A stretch of 64,000 nucleotides of DNA from Terasakiispira papahanaumokuakeensis (GCF_001709345.1 NZ_MDTQ01000001.1:3720023-3784022), one strand, 5' to 3'; numbered from the stretch's first letter, positions 28,401 through 38,744 are shown. Translations and numbers: made by a program. The notes: generated by a model from the sequence alone, not told the origin.

Positions 28401-28656
28401 CGGCACTGGTCGAGGTCATATAAAGCATATCCTCGACGCCGTTAATGGCCTCTGCCAGCGGCGCGGCGACGGTTTGAGCCACGGTTTCGGCATTCGCACC
28501 GGGGAATTGCGCCTGGACCGATACGCTAGGCGGGACAACGCTGGGATACTGCTCAATAGGCAATACCCGCATACTCAACAGCCCCATGAGCGTCAGAATG
28601 ATCGCTAAGACGGTTGCGAATATGGGTCGTTTGATAAAAAAGTCAGAGAAATTCAT
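25486..28656 (-). CDS. RND efflux pump inner-membrane subunit (AcrB/MexB type, HAE-1)
   Basis: 1056 residues, typical of AcrB-like proton-driven drug pumps. It begins MNFSDFFIKRPIFATVLAI. The membrane proton-relay residues are present: the Asp pair in GIVVDDAILVVENVER and the Lys in IGLAAKNAILIVEFAELQ. Periplasmic porter and docking segments include GVGNAEVLGGGEFAMRVWMD. It overlaps the upstream membrane fusion protein by ATGA. No outer-membrane TolC-like gene and no local regulator are present, so it presumably uses a channel encoded elsewhere. Substrates are not predictable. Confidence 0.93.
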   Translation of the reverse strand: MNFSDFFIKRPIFATVLAIILTLMGLLSMRVLPIEQYPSVVPPSVSVQAQFPGANAETVAQTVAAPLAEAINGVEDMLYMTSTSADNGLMQMNVAFNIGTDGDINTINVNNRVQGALSRLPEAVQAQGVTVELRSSTILMLVALTSPQGDYNNIFMQNYATLNLLDELRQVPGVGNAEVLGGGEFAMRVWMDPDKLAQYDLTPTEVAAAIRAQNTEIPAGSLAGTPQSDPQAYTYTITAGGRLNSADDFRNIFLRTNPDGSSLYLKDVARIELGASFYGIDARLNNATMTPIIINQQPGANALETAKAVKAKLKELKGRFPPGLEYVVPYDTTLFIDASVETVKHTFIEAFIIVGVILFIFLQNWRFTVIAMSVVPVSVVATFAGFYLFGFSINLLTLFAMVLAIGIVVDDAILVVENVERVLSEDESMSVREATAHAMKEVGGPVIATSLIMAAVFIPVAFLGGFTGQIYQQFALTIAISVAFSALMALTFTPALSAIFIKHNAHVKEGPVMRALRAPLRLFDRFFDAVTKLYVHSVKFLIRFRVIALLLAAAVSAGAWWMYEHTPSTLVPETDQGIVLASVTMPDASSLDRTADYMSRLSQKIEEIPGVEYSTMVAGYDLLSSAVNTARGVIFINMKSWDQREISADQLVGKVMQLGHQVPGGSAMAFNMPPIMGLSTTGGFTGYLISYNGATPKELYQASLKVMQAANQNPVLNRVFTTFNTNVPSYRAEIDQQKALSYGINLTDLNNTISNTLGNGFVNYFNYQNRNFQVYLQNEDEYRKTPDDLKHIYVRNREGQRIPLSEFVTLKRQVGPAVVSRFGVYLGAQFQGQPAPGYSSTQAIEAMQKVVQEQLGKDWGMGWTGTAYQETNMGSAASLAIVFGILMVFLILAAQYESWSLPLAVLTATPFAFFGAIGGIALRGLDTSVYVQIGTLVVIGLAAKNAILIVEFAELQRRELGKSIQEAAVHAAELRFRPIVMTSFAFILGTLPLAIATGASDTSSHHIGTAVSIGMASVAMLSSSFVPTFYAMIAQVSDWIKSKRNHAHGEAPKDTQ

Positions 28657-29855
28657 GCGTCCCCTGCCTGCTTAGCCTTATTCGGTTGAGCGGATGAGTC
28701 CTGGGATTCTGCCTTAGATGTGTCACTCTTGGGGGTATAGGCTTGTGGCTCAATAGTCGTCCCGGGCTCAATAGCCGCAATATCCCCTGCCAGCACGCGA
28801 TCGCCTTCTTTTAATCCCTCCACAATAATTTGCTGGTGTCCTGCCAGATCGCCCAGCTGTACGGTGCGGGCACGGGCCTTGTTCTCGTCATCCAGTACAT
28901 AGACTTGTGGCCCCATAAGCCCTTGAGTGATGGCATCTTCGGGAACAGCGATGACATTAAAGCGCTTGAGGTTTTGAACGCTCACGCGCACAAATTGGCC
29001 CGGCAAGAAGGTGGCTTCAGGGTTATCAAAAATGGCGGAGGCTTGAACGGTACTGGTGCCTTCATTGACGCGGCTACCCAGGAACTTCAGGTGGCCGTCA
29101 AGGTGGCGTTGGCTGTCACGGCTATTCAGGCGTGTTTTGATTTCGGAAACGGCTTGGTCATTACCGAGTTGATGGCGTAATTCAAAAGCATCCTTCTGAG
29201 GCAGTTGAAAACGGACTTCCAGAGGATTGAGGGGGGTAATCGTGGCCAGTTCATCACCACTATTCACCAAGTTGCCGAGGTTGACTTCACTCAGGCTGAT
29301 GCGGCCCCCCACAGGGGCAGTGACCGAAGCATACTCCAGATCCAATTGGGCGCTGGCTAACGCCGCTTCGGCTTGTGATACCTTGGCCGCTGCGGTTCTG
29401 CGGTCTGCTTCAGCTTGGTCATAATCCTGGCGACTGACTGAATTTTGACTCAGTAGGCGTTTGAAGCGCTCTGCATCTCTTTGTGCACGATAGAGTTCTG
29501 CCTTGGCACTTTCGATATCGGCCTCACGCTCGTGTACCGTGGCCTGATAGCGATCAGGCTCAATGGAATAAAGGAGCTGACCTTTTGCGACGATATCACC
29601 CGGCTCGAAATGACGTGCTTCCAAGGTACCGACGACACGTGAGACCAAAGTGACTTCTTCATCGCTGCGCAATTTAGAGGCATAGGTGCGATTCAGTGGA
29701 ATATCTTTTTTCTGAATCGTCATCACCGGCATCGGGCGTGGTGGGGCTTCGCTTTTCTGGGCTTGAGTATTTTGGGCCCCATCATCTCCACTGCAGGCAC
29801 TGAGTGTGGCCACAAGTAAAGCTGACATGATCAGTGGCGTGATTCGACACATCAT
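28653..29855 (-). CDS. RND efflux membrane fusion lipoprotein (AcrA/MexA type)
   Basis: About 400 residues. The N-terminus MMCRITPLIMSALLVATLSAC is a lipoprotein signal (lipobox LSAC) and is followed by CSGDDG. The rest has the AcrA plan: beta-barrel and lipoyl halves (YSIEPDRYQATV; YASVTAPVGGRISLSEV) flanking an alpha hairpin of about 80 residues rich in Ala and Glu. A TTG 21 bases upstream is in frame, but ATG 29855 has AGGA upstream and gives a clean signal peptide. It bridges the pump to an outer-membrane channel. lpxR lies 148 bases upstream in the same direction. Confidence 0.9.
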   Translation of the reverse strand: MMCRITPLIMSALLVATLSACSGDDGAQNTQAQKSEAPPRPMPVMTIQKKDIPLNRTYASKLRSDEEVTLVSRVVGTLEARHFEPGDIVAKGQLLYSIEPDRYQATVHEREADIESAKAELYRAQRDAERFKRLLSQNSVSRQDYDQAEADRRTAAAKVSQAEAALASAQLDLEYASVTAPVGGRISLSEVNLGNLVNSGDELATITPLNPLEVRFQLPQKDAFELRHQLGNDQAVSEIKTRLNSRDSQRHLDGHLKFLGSRVNEGTSTVQASAIFDNPEATFLPGQFVRVSVQNLKRFNVIAVPEDAITQGLMGPQVYVLDDENKARARTVQLGDLAGHQQIIVEGLKEGDRVLAGDIAAIEPGTTIEPQAYTPKSDTSKAESQDSSAQPNKAKQAGDA

Positions 29856-30002
29856 GATTCGGTCATCCTGTTCCAAGGCTAATTAAGGTGAAAATGAAAA
29901 AATTTAAATCAGTCATTCTAAATCAACCATGATCGGTTTAAATCGTGGCCGGTTTAAGTCGTTGTGTTAAGCGCTGATGAGCCAGGCTGCGTGATCCTGG
30001 TT

Positions 30003-31052
30003 TTATAGCCAAAAAGATAAAGTGATGGAGCCAAACTGATCATTATCCTCTTGTGTTTCAAACTCTTTGGTACGCCATATATAGGTATAAGAGAGTTGTG
30101 CGCTTTTCCACATCATTGCGGCACCTAAGGTGATGTCACCGACCCACGGCTTGCGATCAACACTGTGGCTGTTTTCAAACGTATTCCCATCAAGAAGCAA
30201 GTTGCGGGCCATATAACGACCTTCCAGCCCGGCAAAGACATACCAGCCATTACTGGCGCCGGGTAAAAAGCCTGATTGGCCACTTTCAGCAGGTGGCACG
30301 GCGGGTATACCAAAACTTCGGTCTAAGTTCTGTCCCATTCTGATGGTGCCGCCTGCCGCGCCATAAGTATATAAGTTGCCTAGTGCAAACCCGGCATGGG
30401 GGCCATATTCGACTGCCATATTGCCTAGATGAGCGGGGGCTAGCCAGGCTCGGCGATAGGTCATATTCAAAATGGGCTCATTATGGAGCTGATGAGACCA
30501 ACCGTGAGGGCGGTTAGAGCCAATCAGTTTGTGAAACTCGCGCTGAATGGGCTTGCCTCCGGCGCCGGGCCCGACAAGCCCAATGTTAAACGCCAATGTT
30601 TGTGCCGTGCGTTGACCATTGGTTCGAGGCGTATCTGACAATAAGGTTAACCCTGTGAGTAAAACGCCGGCATAGGGCCGATCATCCTCGATCAAGTCAC
30701 GTCGAGAAATTTGGTTGGGTGTAAACATTTGGTGAGCCAAGCTGTAGCTGGCGCCACTGAGGGTGTCCTTTTGCCATCCAGGGATGTAATCCGCTACATC
30801 ACGTGTCCAATGATCCGCCTCGGGCACAAAGCCCCAGCTTATTTCGGCGCCATTAGTGTAATGGCCATCATCGCCGCTGGAGTAGAGGTCATTATCGCTG
30901 GTCAGACTTAAAAGCCCTGATGCGGCGGTTGTTCCCGACAGGGCCAGTAGCACCAGCGTCATCAGGTAGGCCGGTTTACGCACGCTGCCTGCGCTGGAGT
31001 GAGTGGCATTCAGGGAAGGACTGTCTTGGAATCGCGCACCAGATCGGGACAT
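30003..31052 (-). CDS. lpxR: LpxR-like lipid A 3'-O-deacylase (outer-membrane protein)
   Basis: 349 residues. A hydrophobic stretch (YLMTLVLLALSGTTAAS) after a long basic leader looks like a signal peptide. LpxR/DUF2219 motifs follow: SDNDLYSSGDDGHYTNGAEI, DDRPYAGVLLTG and the His-containing FHKLIGSNRPHGWSHQLHNE. The remainder alternates as a 12-strand barrel and ends in Trp-Leu with aromatic residues. LpxR removes the 3'-acyloxyacyl chain of lipid A at the outer surface. It has a strong promoter with a dyad in the spacer (31103-31130). The efflux genes follow on the same strand without an obvious terminator, so co-transcription is possible. Confidence 0.85.
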   Translation of the reverse strand: MSRSGARFQDSPSLNATHSSAGSVRKPAYLMTLVLLALSGTTAASGLLSLTSDNDLYSSGDDGHYTNGAEISWGFVPEADHWTRDVADYIPGWQKDTLSGASYSLAHQMFTPNQISRRDLIEDDRPYAGVLLTGLTLLSDTPRTNGQRTAQTLAFNIGLVGPGAGGKPIQREFHKLIGSNRPHGWSHQLHNEPILNMTYRRAWLAPAHLGNMAVEYGPHAGFALGNLYTYGAAGGTIRMGQNLDRSFGIPAVPPAESGQSGFLPGASNGWYVFAGLEGRYMARNLLLDGNTFENSHSVDRKPWVGDITLGAAMMWKSAQLSYTYIWRTKEFETQEDNDQFGSITLSFWL

Positions 31053-31102
31053 GAAAGTGTCTCTTGTAGGCAGGCTATAGGGATTTGGATCAGTGTAGGG
31101 TA

Positions 31103-31130
31103 ATTATATACATTCATTGATGTATGTAAA
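31103..31130 (-). promoter_or_regulatory. lpxR promoter with operator-like dyad in the spacer
   Basis: On the minus strand TTTACA (31130-31125) and TATAAT (31108-31103) are 16 bases apart. ATACAT (31108-31113) and ATGTAT (31120-31125) form an inverted repeat that fills the spacer and touches both elements, as a repressor site would. Confidence 0.7.
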
Positions 31131-31387
31131 TCTTTTACGGACTTATGCACGCTTATGTTGTGTGTTTGACATAACGCAAACCTTTTGCCTGTCACAGGAT
31201 CAAGGTATCCTTACCGGTTTTCCGACGTGTCAGCATGTCTTGTCGATTCATTCGCCTTGGTGAGGGCTTCGGAAGACATGGCAGACATGGCGGGTGCCTA
31301 TTGGCGATTGTTTTGAATATTGAATACAAGTGCGGTTAACAACGTGCTTGGCGTCGATTAATCGAATCACGATACAGGAGTCTGCTC
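31131..31387. other. Gap between divergent lpxR and purE
   Basis: No gene is visible. ACGCAAA followed by TTTTGCC at 31174-31189 is reminiscent of a PurR operator, but the half-sites are one base too far apart and the site lies 200 bases from purE. The last 20 bases hold the purE ribosome site (AGGAG). Confidence 0.5.
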
Positions 31388-31879
31388 ATGCCACCACGTG
31401 TGGGGGTTATCATGGGGTCTAAGTCTGACTGGCCGGTGATGGAACATGCCGTCAAAATGCTCGAACGCCTAGGCGTGGCTTATGAAACCCGAGTGGTCTC
31501 AGCGCATCGTACGCCTGACTTACTCTTTGACTATGCCAAAACCGCGGCCGATCGTGGACTGTCGGTGATTATCGCCGGTGCCGGCGGCGCGGCGCATTTA
31601 CCCGGTATGGTGGCGTCGCAGACGGCTTTGCCCGTGCTGGGGGTGCCCGTGGAGTCTAAGGCATTGAAAGGGCTAGACTCTTTACTGTCAATCGCACAAA
31701 TGCCGGGTGGGGTTGCTGTCGGCACTTTAGCGATTGGTAAAGCCGGTGCAACCAATGCGGGCCTTTTGGCGGCTCAAATCCTGGGGACGACGGATACAGC
31801 GATCCGAGCGGCGGTTGAAACTTTCCGGGCAGAACAGACTCAGCAGGTGTTAGATCACCCTGATCCTGCGGAAGATTGA
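31388..31879 (+). CDS. purE: N5-carboxyaminoimidazole ribonucleotide mutase PurE
   Basis: 163 residues, class I PurE. It rearranges N5-CAIR to CAIR in purine synthesis. The active-site loop [23 protein letters not shown] with the catalytic His, and [14 protein letters not shown] are all present. It pairs with purK downstream, although the two are separated by 145 bases filled by a repeat array, rather than adjoining as in most purEK operons. Confidence 0.97.
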   Translation: MPPRVGVIMGSKSDWPVMEHAVKMLERLGVAYETRVVSAHRTPDLLFDYAKTAADRGLSVIIAGAGGAAHLPGMVASQTALPVLGVPVESKALKGLDSLLSIAQMPGGVAVGTLAIGKAGATNAGLLAAQILGTTDTAIRAAVETFRAEQTQQVLDHPDPAED

Positions 31880-31887
31880 GTCCGTGT

Positions 31888-31995
31888 TGTTTTTTTAACG
31901 TCTGACTGTTTTTAAACGTTTGGCTGTTTTTAAACGTTTGGCTGTTTTTAAATATTTGAGTGTTGTTTAAATATTGAATTGTTTTTAAACGCCTG
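31888..31995 (+). repeat. Six tandem 18-bp AT-rich repeats between purE and purK
   Basis: Units CTGTTTTTAAACGTTTGG at 31906-31923 and 31924-31941 are identical. The flanking copies (starting near 31888, 31942, 31960 and 31978) are diverged. The array fills almost the whole purE-purK gap. Confidence 0.85.
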
Positions 31996-32024
31996 ACCAT
32001 GCGACGGCTTGTTGAGGACCTTTA

Positions 32025-33161
32025 ATGATGCGAATTGGTATTCTAGGGGCGGGCCAACTGGGACAAATGTTGGCACTGGCCGGATATCCACTGGGCAATC
32101 GGTTTGTCTTTCACGACTTATCGGGTAGCCCCAGTGCGGATATTGGTGAAACCCTTGTGGATACGGCGCAAGAACGATTGGAAGACTTCCTCGCGCGCGT
32201 GGATGTGGTGACTTACGAATTTGAACACTTGCCGGTGGCGCTGGTGGAGCGACTCGCGCGGGACAAGCCCGTATTCCCCAGTGCACAGGCTTTAGCCGTG
32301 TGTCAGAACCGAGCCGAAGAAAAAGGGCTGTTTACTCGATTAGGTATTCCAACGCCGGAATATCGCTTGGTCAATTCAGCTGCAGCGCTTGAAGTGGCGG
32401 CTCGTGAATTGGGTGGACGCAGCGGTAAGCCCGTGGTCGCCAAGTCGATTACGGAAGGATACGACGGCAAAGGGCAAGCGGTGTTGCGTCATCCGGACGA
32501 AGCGGCGGATGCCTGGGCGGCGATTGGTCATCACCAGCTGATAGTGGAAGCCTTCGTTGAGTTTGTTCGCGAGGTGTCCATTATTGCGGTGCGTGATCAG
32601 CATGGCGAGGTGGTTTTTTATCCCATGGCTGAAAATCAGCATGTGGATGGGATCCTGCGGTATTCCCTGGCCCCCATGCCAGATTTAGACGCTCAAGTGC
32701 AGGCGAGGGCTGAAGGCTATATCAAGATGTTGCTGGATGAGCTGGATTATGTGGGGGTGCTCACGCTCGAGCTGTTCCAGACGGCGGATGGCTTGCTGTT
32801 AGCCAATGAGATGGCGCCGCGCGTTCACAACTCGGGCCATTGGACGATGAATGGAGCCGTGACCAGCCAGTTTGAGAACCACTTAAGAGCGATCCAAGGC
32901 TTGCCTTTGGGTCGTACCGAAGCGCGTCACCCGACCTGTATGATCAATTTAATCGGTCAGCAGGGTAAGCGGGAGGCGTTGCTCTCTGAACCCGACAGTC
33001 ATTTGCATTTGTATGGTAAAGGTGAACGACCCGGTCGCAAGCTGGGGCATGTGAATATCATCGCCCCAGATCATGCCACCTTGCTGGCGCGGGTGAAGGC
33101 CACTGCGGCCCAAGTCCCCGAGGCGCCACCGGTGAAGTTCAGTTTTGACCCAGATGCATGA
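32025..33161 (+). CDS. purK: 5-(carboxyamino)imidazole ribonucleotide synthase PurK
   Basis: 378 residues of the ATP-grasp fold. It uses ATP and bicarbonate to convert AIR to N5-CAIR, the substrate of PurE. Motifs: the N-terminal GILGAGQLGQML, the ATP-grasp KSITEGYDGKGQAV, VEAFVEFVREVSIIAVR and the metal-binding NEMAPRVHNSGHWT. ATG 32025 and ATG 32028 are both possible behind GAGGA. A hairpin terminator follows. Confidence 0.96.
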   Translation: MMRIGILGAGQLGQMLALAGYPLGNRFVFHDLSGSPSADIGETLVDTAQERLEDFLARVDVVTYEFEHLPVALVERLARDKPVFPSAQALAVCQNRAEEKGLFTRLGIPTPEYRLVNSAAALEVAARELGGRSGKPVVAKSITEGYDGKGQAVLRHPDEAADAWAAIGHHQLIVEAFVEFVREVSIIAVRDQHGEVVFYPMAENQHVDGILRYSLAPMPDLDAQVQARAEGYIKMLLDELDYVGVLTLELFQTADGLLLANEMAPRVHNSGHWTMNGAVTSQFENHLRAIQGLPLGRTEARHPTCMINLIGQQGKREALLSEPDSHLHLYGKGERPGRKLGHVNIIAPDHATLLARVKATAAQVPEAPPVKFSFDPDA

Positions 33162-33173
33162 TAATGAATCTTT

Positions 33174-33199
33174 AAAAACCGGCTTTAAGGCCGGTTTTT
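33174..33199. terminator. Terminator after purK, probably bidirectional
   Basis: AAAAACCGGC (33174-33183) pairs with GCCGGTTTTT (33190-33199). It lies between convergent purK and the CoA-binding protein gene. Confidence 0.9.
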
Positions 33200-33311
33200 A
33201 GGGTCTGCGTTTAGCGGTTGAGCCTCCAATGGCGTTCAAGCTTCAAGAGCCCGATGTGTCATATGGTGATCTCAAGCGTCGAGGTGACGCCATTATCCTA
33301 AGACGGATGCT

Positions 33312-33728
33312 TTAAGCCTGATGGCACAATCTGTCATGCTCAATTTTGATGCAACGGTCCTCGACATAGGTCAGCCCCGCCGCTTCTGCGGCGTTTCGAC
33401 AGCTTGCAGACTGTATCCCCAGTTGTAACCAAATTGCTGGGATCTTCAGCGAGATGGCTTCTTCGACAATCGGCAAACAGTCCTCCGCACGTCGGAAAAT
33501 ATCCACAAGATCCGGTTGTTGCGGTAGATGCATCAGGTCGGGATAACAAGGAAGCCCCAAAACCTCGTCCAGCTTCGGATTCACAGGCATGAGCTGATAG
33601 CCTTGCTGCTGTAAATAGAGTGCAACCCGGTAACTGGCACGATCAGGATTATTAGATAACCCCACGATCGCAATACGGCGGCTGTGTTGCAGCAGTGATT
33701 TCAAAGCGGTATCGGTGATCACTTCCAT
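33312..33728 (-). CDS. CoA-binding domain protein (YccU family)
   Basis: 138 residues forming one Rossmann-like CoA_binding_2 domain: RIAIVGLSNNPDRASYRVALYLQ, the PVNP turn and IWLQLGIQS. AGGAG precedes the ATG. Proteins of this family bind coenzyme A or its derivatives, but no reaction is established. A four-copy 13-bp repeat begins 20 bases upstream of its start. Confidence 0.88.
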   Translation of the reverse strand: MEVITDTALKSLLQHSRRIAIVGLSNNPDRASYRVALYLQQQGYQLMPVNPKLDEVLGLPCYPDLMHLPQQPDLVDIFRRAEDCLPIVEEAISLKIPAIWLQLGIQSASCRNAAEAAGLTYVEDRCIKIEHDRLCHQA

Positions 33729-33747
33729 GAGGCAAACTCCTGTAGCG

Positions 33748-33799
33748 GTTGACTGTGCTTGTTAACTGTACGTGTTGGCTGTACGTGTTGACTGTACTT
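33748..33799 (-). repeat. Four tandem 13-bp repeats upstream of the CoA-binding gene
   Basis: Plus-strand units GTTGACTGTGCTT, GTTAACTGTACGT, GTTGGCTGTACGT and GTTGACTGTACTT begin at 33748, 33761, 33774 and 33787. They lie where the promoter of the minus-strand gene should be. Confidence 0.85.
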
Positions 33800-33845
33800 G
33801 TTGAGAGCGCAATCAGGTTAGATGAGCATCAGGTGGCATCTTTTC

Positions 33846-33887
33846 CGTTTCATCTTGCCCGTTTCATCTTGTCTGCTTCATTATGCT
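33846..33887 (-). repeat. Three 14-bp repeats just after the fluC stop
   Basis: CGTTTCATCTTGCC (33846), CGTTTCATCTTGTC (33860) and the diverged TGCTTCATTATGCT (33874) abut the fluC stop codon at 33887. Confidence 0.75.
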
Positions 33888-34276
33888 TAGCCGCCAGCCA
33901 GAGTGTCGTAGCACCAGAAACCTGCCAGCGTGAGCATCACCGAGCCGGCTAAATGAAGGCCGATCGTGAGTGCGGCATCGGTCAGACGTCCCTGTTGTAG
34001 CATATTGGCCACTTCGGCAGAAAAGGTCGAGAAGGTGGTGAGGGCACCGAGCAATCCCGTGACTAAAAACAATCGCCAGAAATCGGGTAATTCGGGGTGA
34101 TTCGTGAGCCAGCCCAGGGCAATGCCAATGAGCCAAGCACCGGTGAGATTGGCGACCAAGGTCCCCAGGGGAAAGTGGCTGAGCACAGCATTCAAACGTA
34201 GTGATAGCCACCAGCGAGTACTGGCACCAATGCCGGCCCCTGCGGTAATGGCCAGTAAACTGGCGGGTAAGTTCAT
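33887..34276 (-). CDS. crcB: Fluoride channel FluC (CrcB)
   Basis: 129 residues with four membrane helices. The dual-topology channel exports fluoride. Signatures: GAGIGASTRWWL, FPLGTLVANLTGAWLIG with the conserved Asn, and GLLGALTTFSTFSAE with the Phe box. ATG 34276 has GAGGAG seven bases upstream; in-frame ATGs further out have none. No fluoride riboswitch was recognised in the leader. It is divergent from ligB across a long repeat array. Confidence 0.93.
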   Translation of the reverse strand: MNLPASLLAITAGAGIGASTRWWLSLRLNAVLSHFPLGTLVANLTGAWLIGIALGWLTNHPELPDFWRLFLVTGLLGALTTFSTFSAEVANMLQQGRLTDAALTIGLHLAGSVMLTLAGFWCYDTLAGG

Positions 34277-36406
<2,130 letters not shown>

Positions 36407-36644
36407 TTGATCTCTCAATATCAGGTTGATCGTCGTCAACTTGTTGTTCATCAAGGCCTGTCCTCTTTGCGGCGGGTATGATGAAAGCTGACTTTATCAC
36501 GGTAATGTCTCATTTTTTCATAGATAAGATCTATATAAGGTAACGGCTTGATCAAGGTGTTATCGCGATATTGCCATAACGCCTCACTATGATCGTTAGG
36601 CGCAACCATTGAGTCACACCCAATTCAGAAAAGGAGCACACACC

Positions 36645-38135
36645 ATGATGCAGTGGGGGACGTTGAGAGAGCGCCTGCTGGCCAGGCATATTCCGGGTCC
36701 TGGCGTCTGGTTAGCCTGTCTCGTGTTGGTGGCCGTTTTAGCATTGCCGACGCCGGATAACCTGCCTCTGGCTGGGCATCGTGTTTTGGCCATTTTGGCT
36801 TTTGCCGTCACGCTATGGCTGACCCAGGCGGTCAGTTATGAGGTCAGTGCGGTGATGATTGTGGCTTTGATTGCCTTTGGCGTGGGGTTGTCGCCTTCGT
36901 TATCGCAGCCCGATCAGATGATGGGGACCAGTACGGCCCTGAAGTTGGCCATGAGTGGGTTTACCAGTGGCGGCACGGTATTAGTTGCCGCCGCCTTGTT
37001 TATTTCTGTGGCGATGACCCTCACGGGATTGGATAAGCGGATTGCCATGCTGATTCTCTCTTGGATTGGGGTGGGATATGGCCGTATTTTGATCAGCACG
37101 CTGTTGGTCACGGTAGTGCTCAGCTTATTCGTGCCCAGCGCGACAGCCCGTGTCGCCTGTGTTGTGCCGATCATGATGGGGATGATCGCGGCTTTTGGTG
37201 AAGAGCGCGACTCTCCTTTTGCGGCGGGTGTCATGATCATGGTGGCGCAGGCGACGAGTGTTTGGAATGTGGGGATCCAAACGGCAGGGGCGCAAAACCT
37301 GCTTACCACGAGTTTTATTCAGCGCGTCAGCGGCGAAAGCCTCGATTGGTTGACATGGTTTGTGGCTGGGGCGCCGTGGAGTTTGATCATGTCTGTGGTG
37401 CTGTTCTTTGTTGTGCGTTGGGCGATGCCGGCTCATGCGCATGGTATTGAGGGCGGGCGCGAGCGCTTAAAAGCGCAGTTAGCGGAACTCGGCCCCATGT
37501 CCCGGAATGAAAAGATGCTGTTGTGGGTCGTGCTGGGCTTATTGGTGATGTGGGCCACTGGCGGCAAGCTGCACCCCTTTGATACGGCGTCAGTCACCGT
37601 CGTGGGCTTAGCGGTTTTACTGCTACCGGGGATCGGCGTGATGGACTGGAAGCAAGTACAGTCACGCATACCTTGGGGGACGCTGGTAGTCTTTGGTGTC
37701 GGTATTTCGTTGGGCTCGGCCCTGTTGGCGACGCAAGCGGGTCAATGGCTGGGCAATACGGTGGTGCAGGGGCTGGGGCTGGATGATGTGGCGCCTTTCT
37801 GGTTATTGGCCGCTCTGAGTCTATTTTTGATTGTGATTCACCTTGGCTTTGCCAGTGCAACAGCGCTGACATCCACCATGATGCCGATTATGCTGGCCTT
37901 ATTGGTCGCCCTGGATCAGGTTCAGAATGTCCCTGGGCTGGCGATGCTACTTGGGTTCGCCATTAGTTTTGGTTTCATCCTACCGATTAATGCGCCGCAA
38001 AATATGGTATGTATCGGTACACATACATTCACCAGTGGGCAGTTTGCCAAAGTGGGGGTCCCGGTCACGCTGATAGGTTATGGCCTGATGTTGCTAATGG
38101 CCGCCACTTGGTGGCATTGGTTGGGCTTGTTATAA
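36645..38135 (+). CDS. SLC13/DASS-type anion permease
   Basis: 496 residues with about twelve hydrophobic helices. The FVPSATARVACVVPIM segment and the C-terminal GFASATALTSTMMPIM segment match the two repeated anion/Na+ binding hairpins of DASS transporters (dicarboxylates, citrate or sulfate). The frame opens at TTG 36609, but AAGGAG is correctly placed for ATG 36645. The 238-base upstream gap has a small dyad, ATAGAT/ATCTAT (36520-36534). Substrate unknown. Confidence 0.85.
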   Translation: MMQWGTLRERLLARHIPGPGVWLACLVLVAVLALPTPDNLPLAGHRVLAILAFAVTLWLTQAVSYEVSAVMIVALIAFGVGLSPSLSQPDQMMGTSTALKLAMSGFTSGGTVLVAAALFISVAMTLTGLDKRIAMLILSWIGVGYGRILISTLLVTVVLSLFVPSATARVACVVPIMMGMIAAFGEERDSPFAAGVMIMVAQATSVWNVGIQTAGAQNLLTTSFIQRVSGESLDWLTWFVAGAPWSLIMSVVLFFVVRWAMPAHAHGIEGGRERLKAQLAELGPMSRNEKMLLWVVLGLLVMWATGGKLHPFDTASVTVVGLAVLLLPGIGVMDWKQVQSRIPWGTLVVFGVGISLGSALLATQAGQWLGNTVVQGLGLDDVAPFWLLAALSLFLIVIHLGFASATALTSTMMPIMLALLVALDQVQNVPGLAMLLGFAISFGFILPINAPQNMVCIGTHTFTSGQFAKVGVPVTLIGYGLMLLMAATWWHWLGLL

Positions 38136-38226
38136 CGTCAGCAGATGACGTGAATGGCGACCCCAGTGTACTGACTTTACGACATAGGCCATGGCGATGG
38201 CCGTAACAAACACAAGGAGTTCATCA

Positions 38227-38694
38227 ATGAAAGGTGATCATCGCGTTATCGACGCATTAAATGAGCTACTGGCCATGGAGCTGGCAGCGATGGATCAGTA
38301 CTTTGTTCACTCGCGGATGTACGCGGATTGGGGGTTGAATCAACTGTATGAGCGCATCAACCACGAAGTGGAGGATGAGAAAGGTCATGCGGCGGTGTTG
38401 ATTGAGCGCATCCTGTTTTTGGAAGGTACGCCGGATATGACTCAGCGGACTGGGTTTAAAGTCGGCACGGATGTGAAGAGCATGCTGGAAAGCGATTTAC
38501 AGCTAGAATATACCGTGCGGGCAGGCTTGCAAAAAACGATTCAGTTATGTGAGCAGTTACAGGACTATCAGACCCGTACCGCCCTGATGCCGTTATTGGA
38601 AGATACCGAAATCGATCATACCCATTGGCTTGAGCAGCAATTGAAACTGATTGATCGTGTCGGTATGGAAAATTATCAGCAGTCGAAAATGTAA
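38227..38694 (+). CDS. Bacterioferritin-family protein lacking the heme Met (FtnA/BfrA-like)
   Basis: 155 residues of the 24-mer iron-storage family. Ferroxidase ligands are visible: Glu18 (LAMELAAMDQYF), Glu51 and His54 (EVEDEKGHAAVL), Glu94, and Glu/His in DTEIDHTHWLEQ. The residue after Glu51, the axial heme ligand Met52 in E. coli bacterioferritin, is Lys here, so it probably does not bind heme, like Pseudomonas FtnA/BfrA. ATG 38227 is supported by AAGGAG; an upstream in-frame ATG is not. The lipid-kinase gene follows 50 bases later. Confidence 0.92.
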   Translation: MKGDHRVIDALNELLAMELAAMDQYFVHSRMYADWGLNQLYERINHEVEDEKGHAAVLIERILFLEGTPDMTQRTGFKVGTDVKSMLESDLQLEYTVRAGLQKTIQLCEQLQDYQTRTALMPLLEDTEIDHTHWLEQQLKLIDRVGMENYQQSKM

Positions 38695-38744
38695 ATGATG
38701 GGCTCGCGGTGATTCCTGAGGCCCGCACTTAAGGAGTGGTGCGT

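Noticed and set aside
31174-31190. PurR-like operator upstream of purE
   Set aside because: The half-sites ACGCAAA and TTTGCCT are separated by three bases instead of two and lie 200 bp from purE, on the lpxR side. PurR is not expected in this group.
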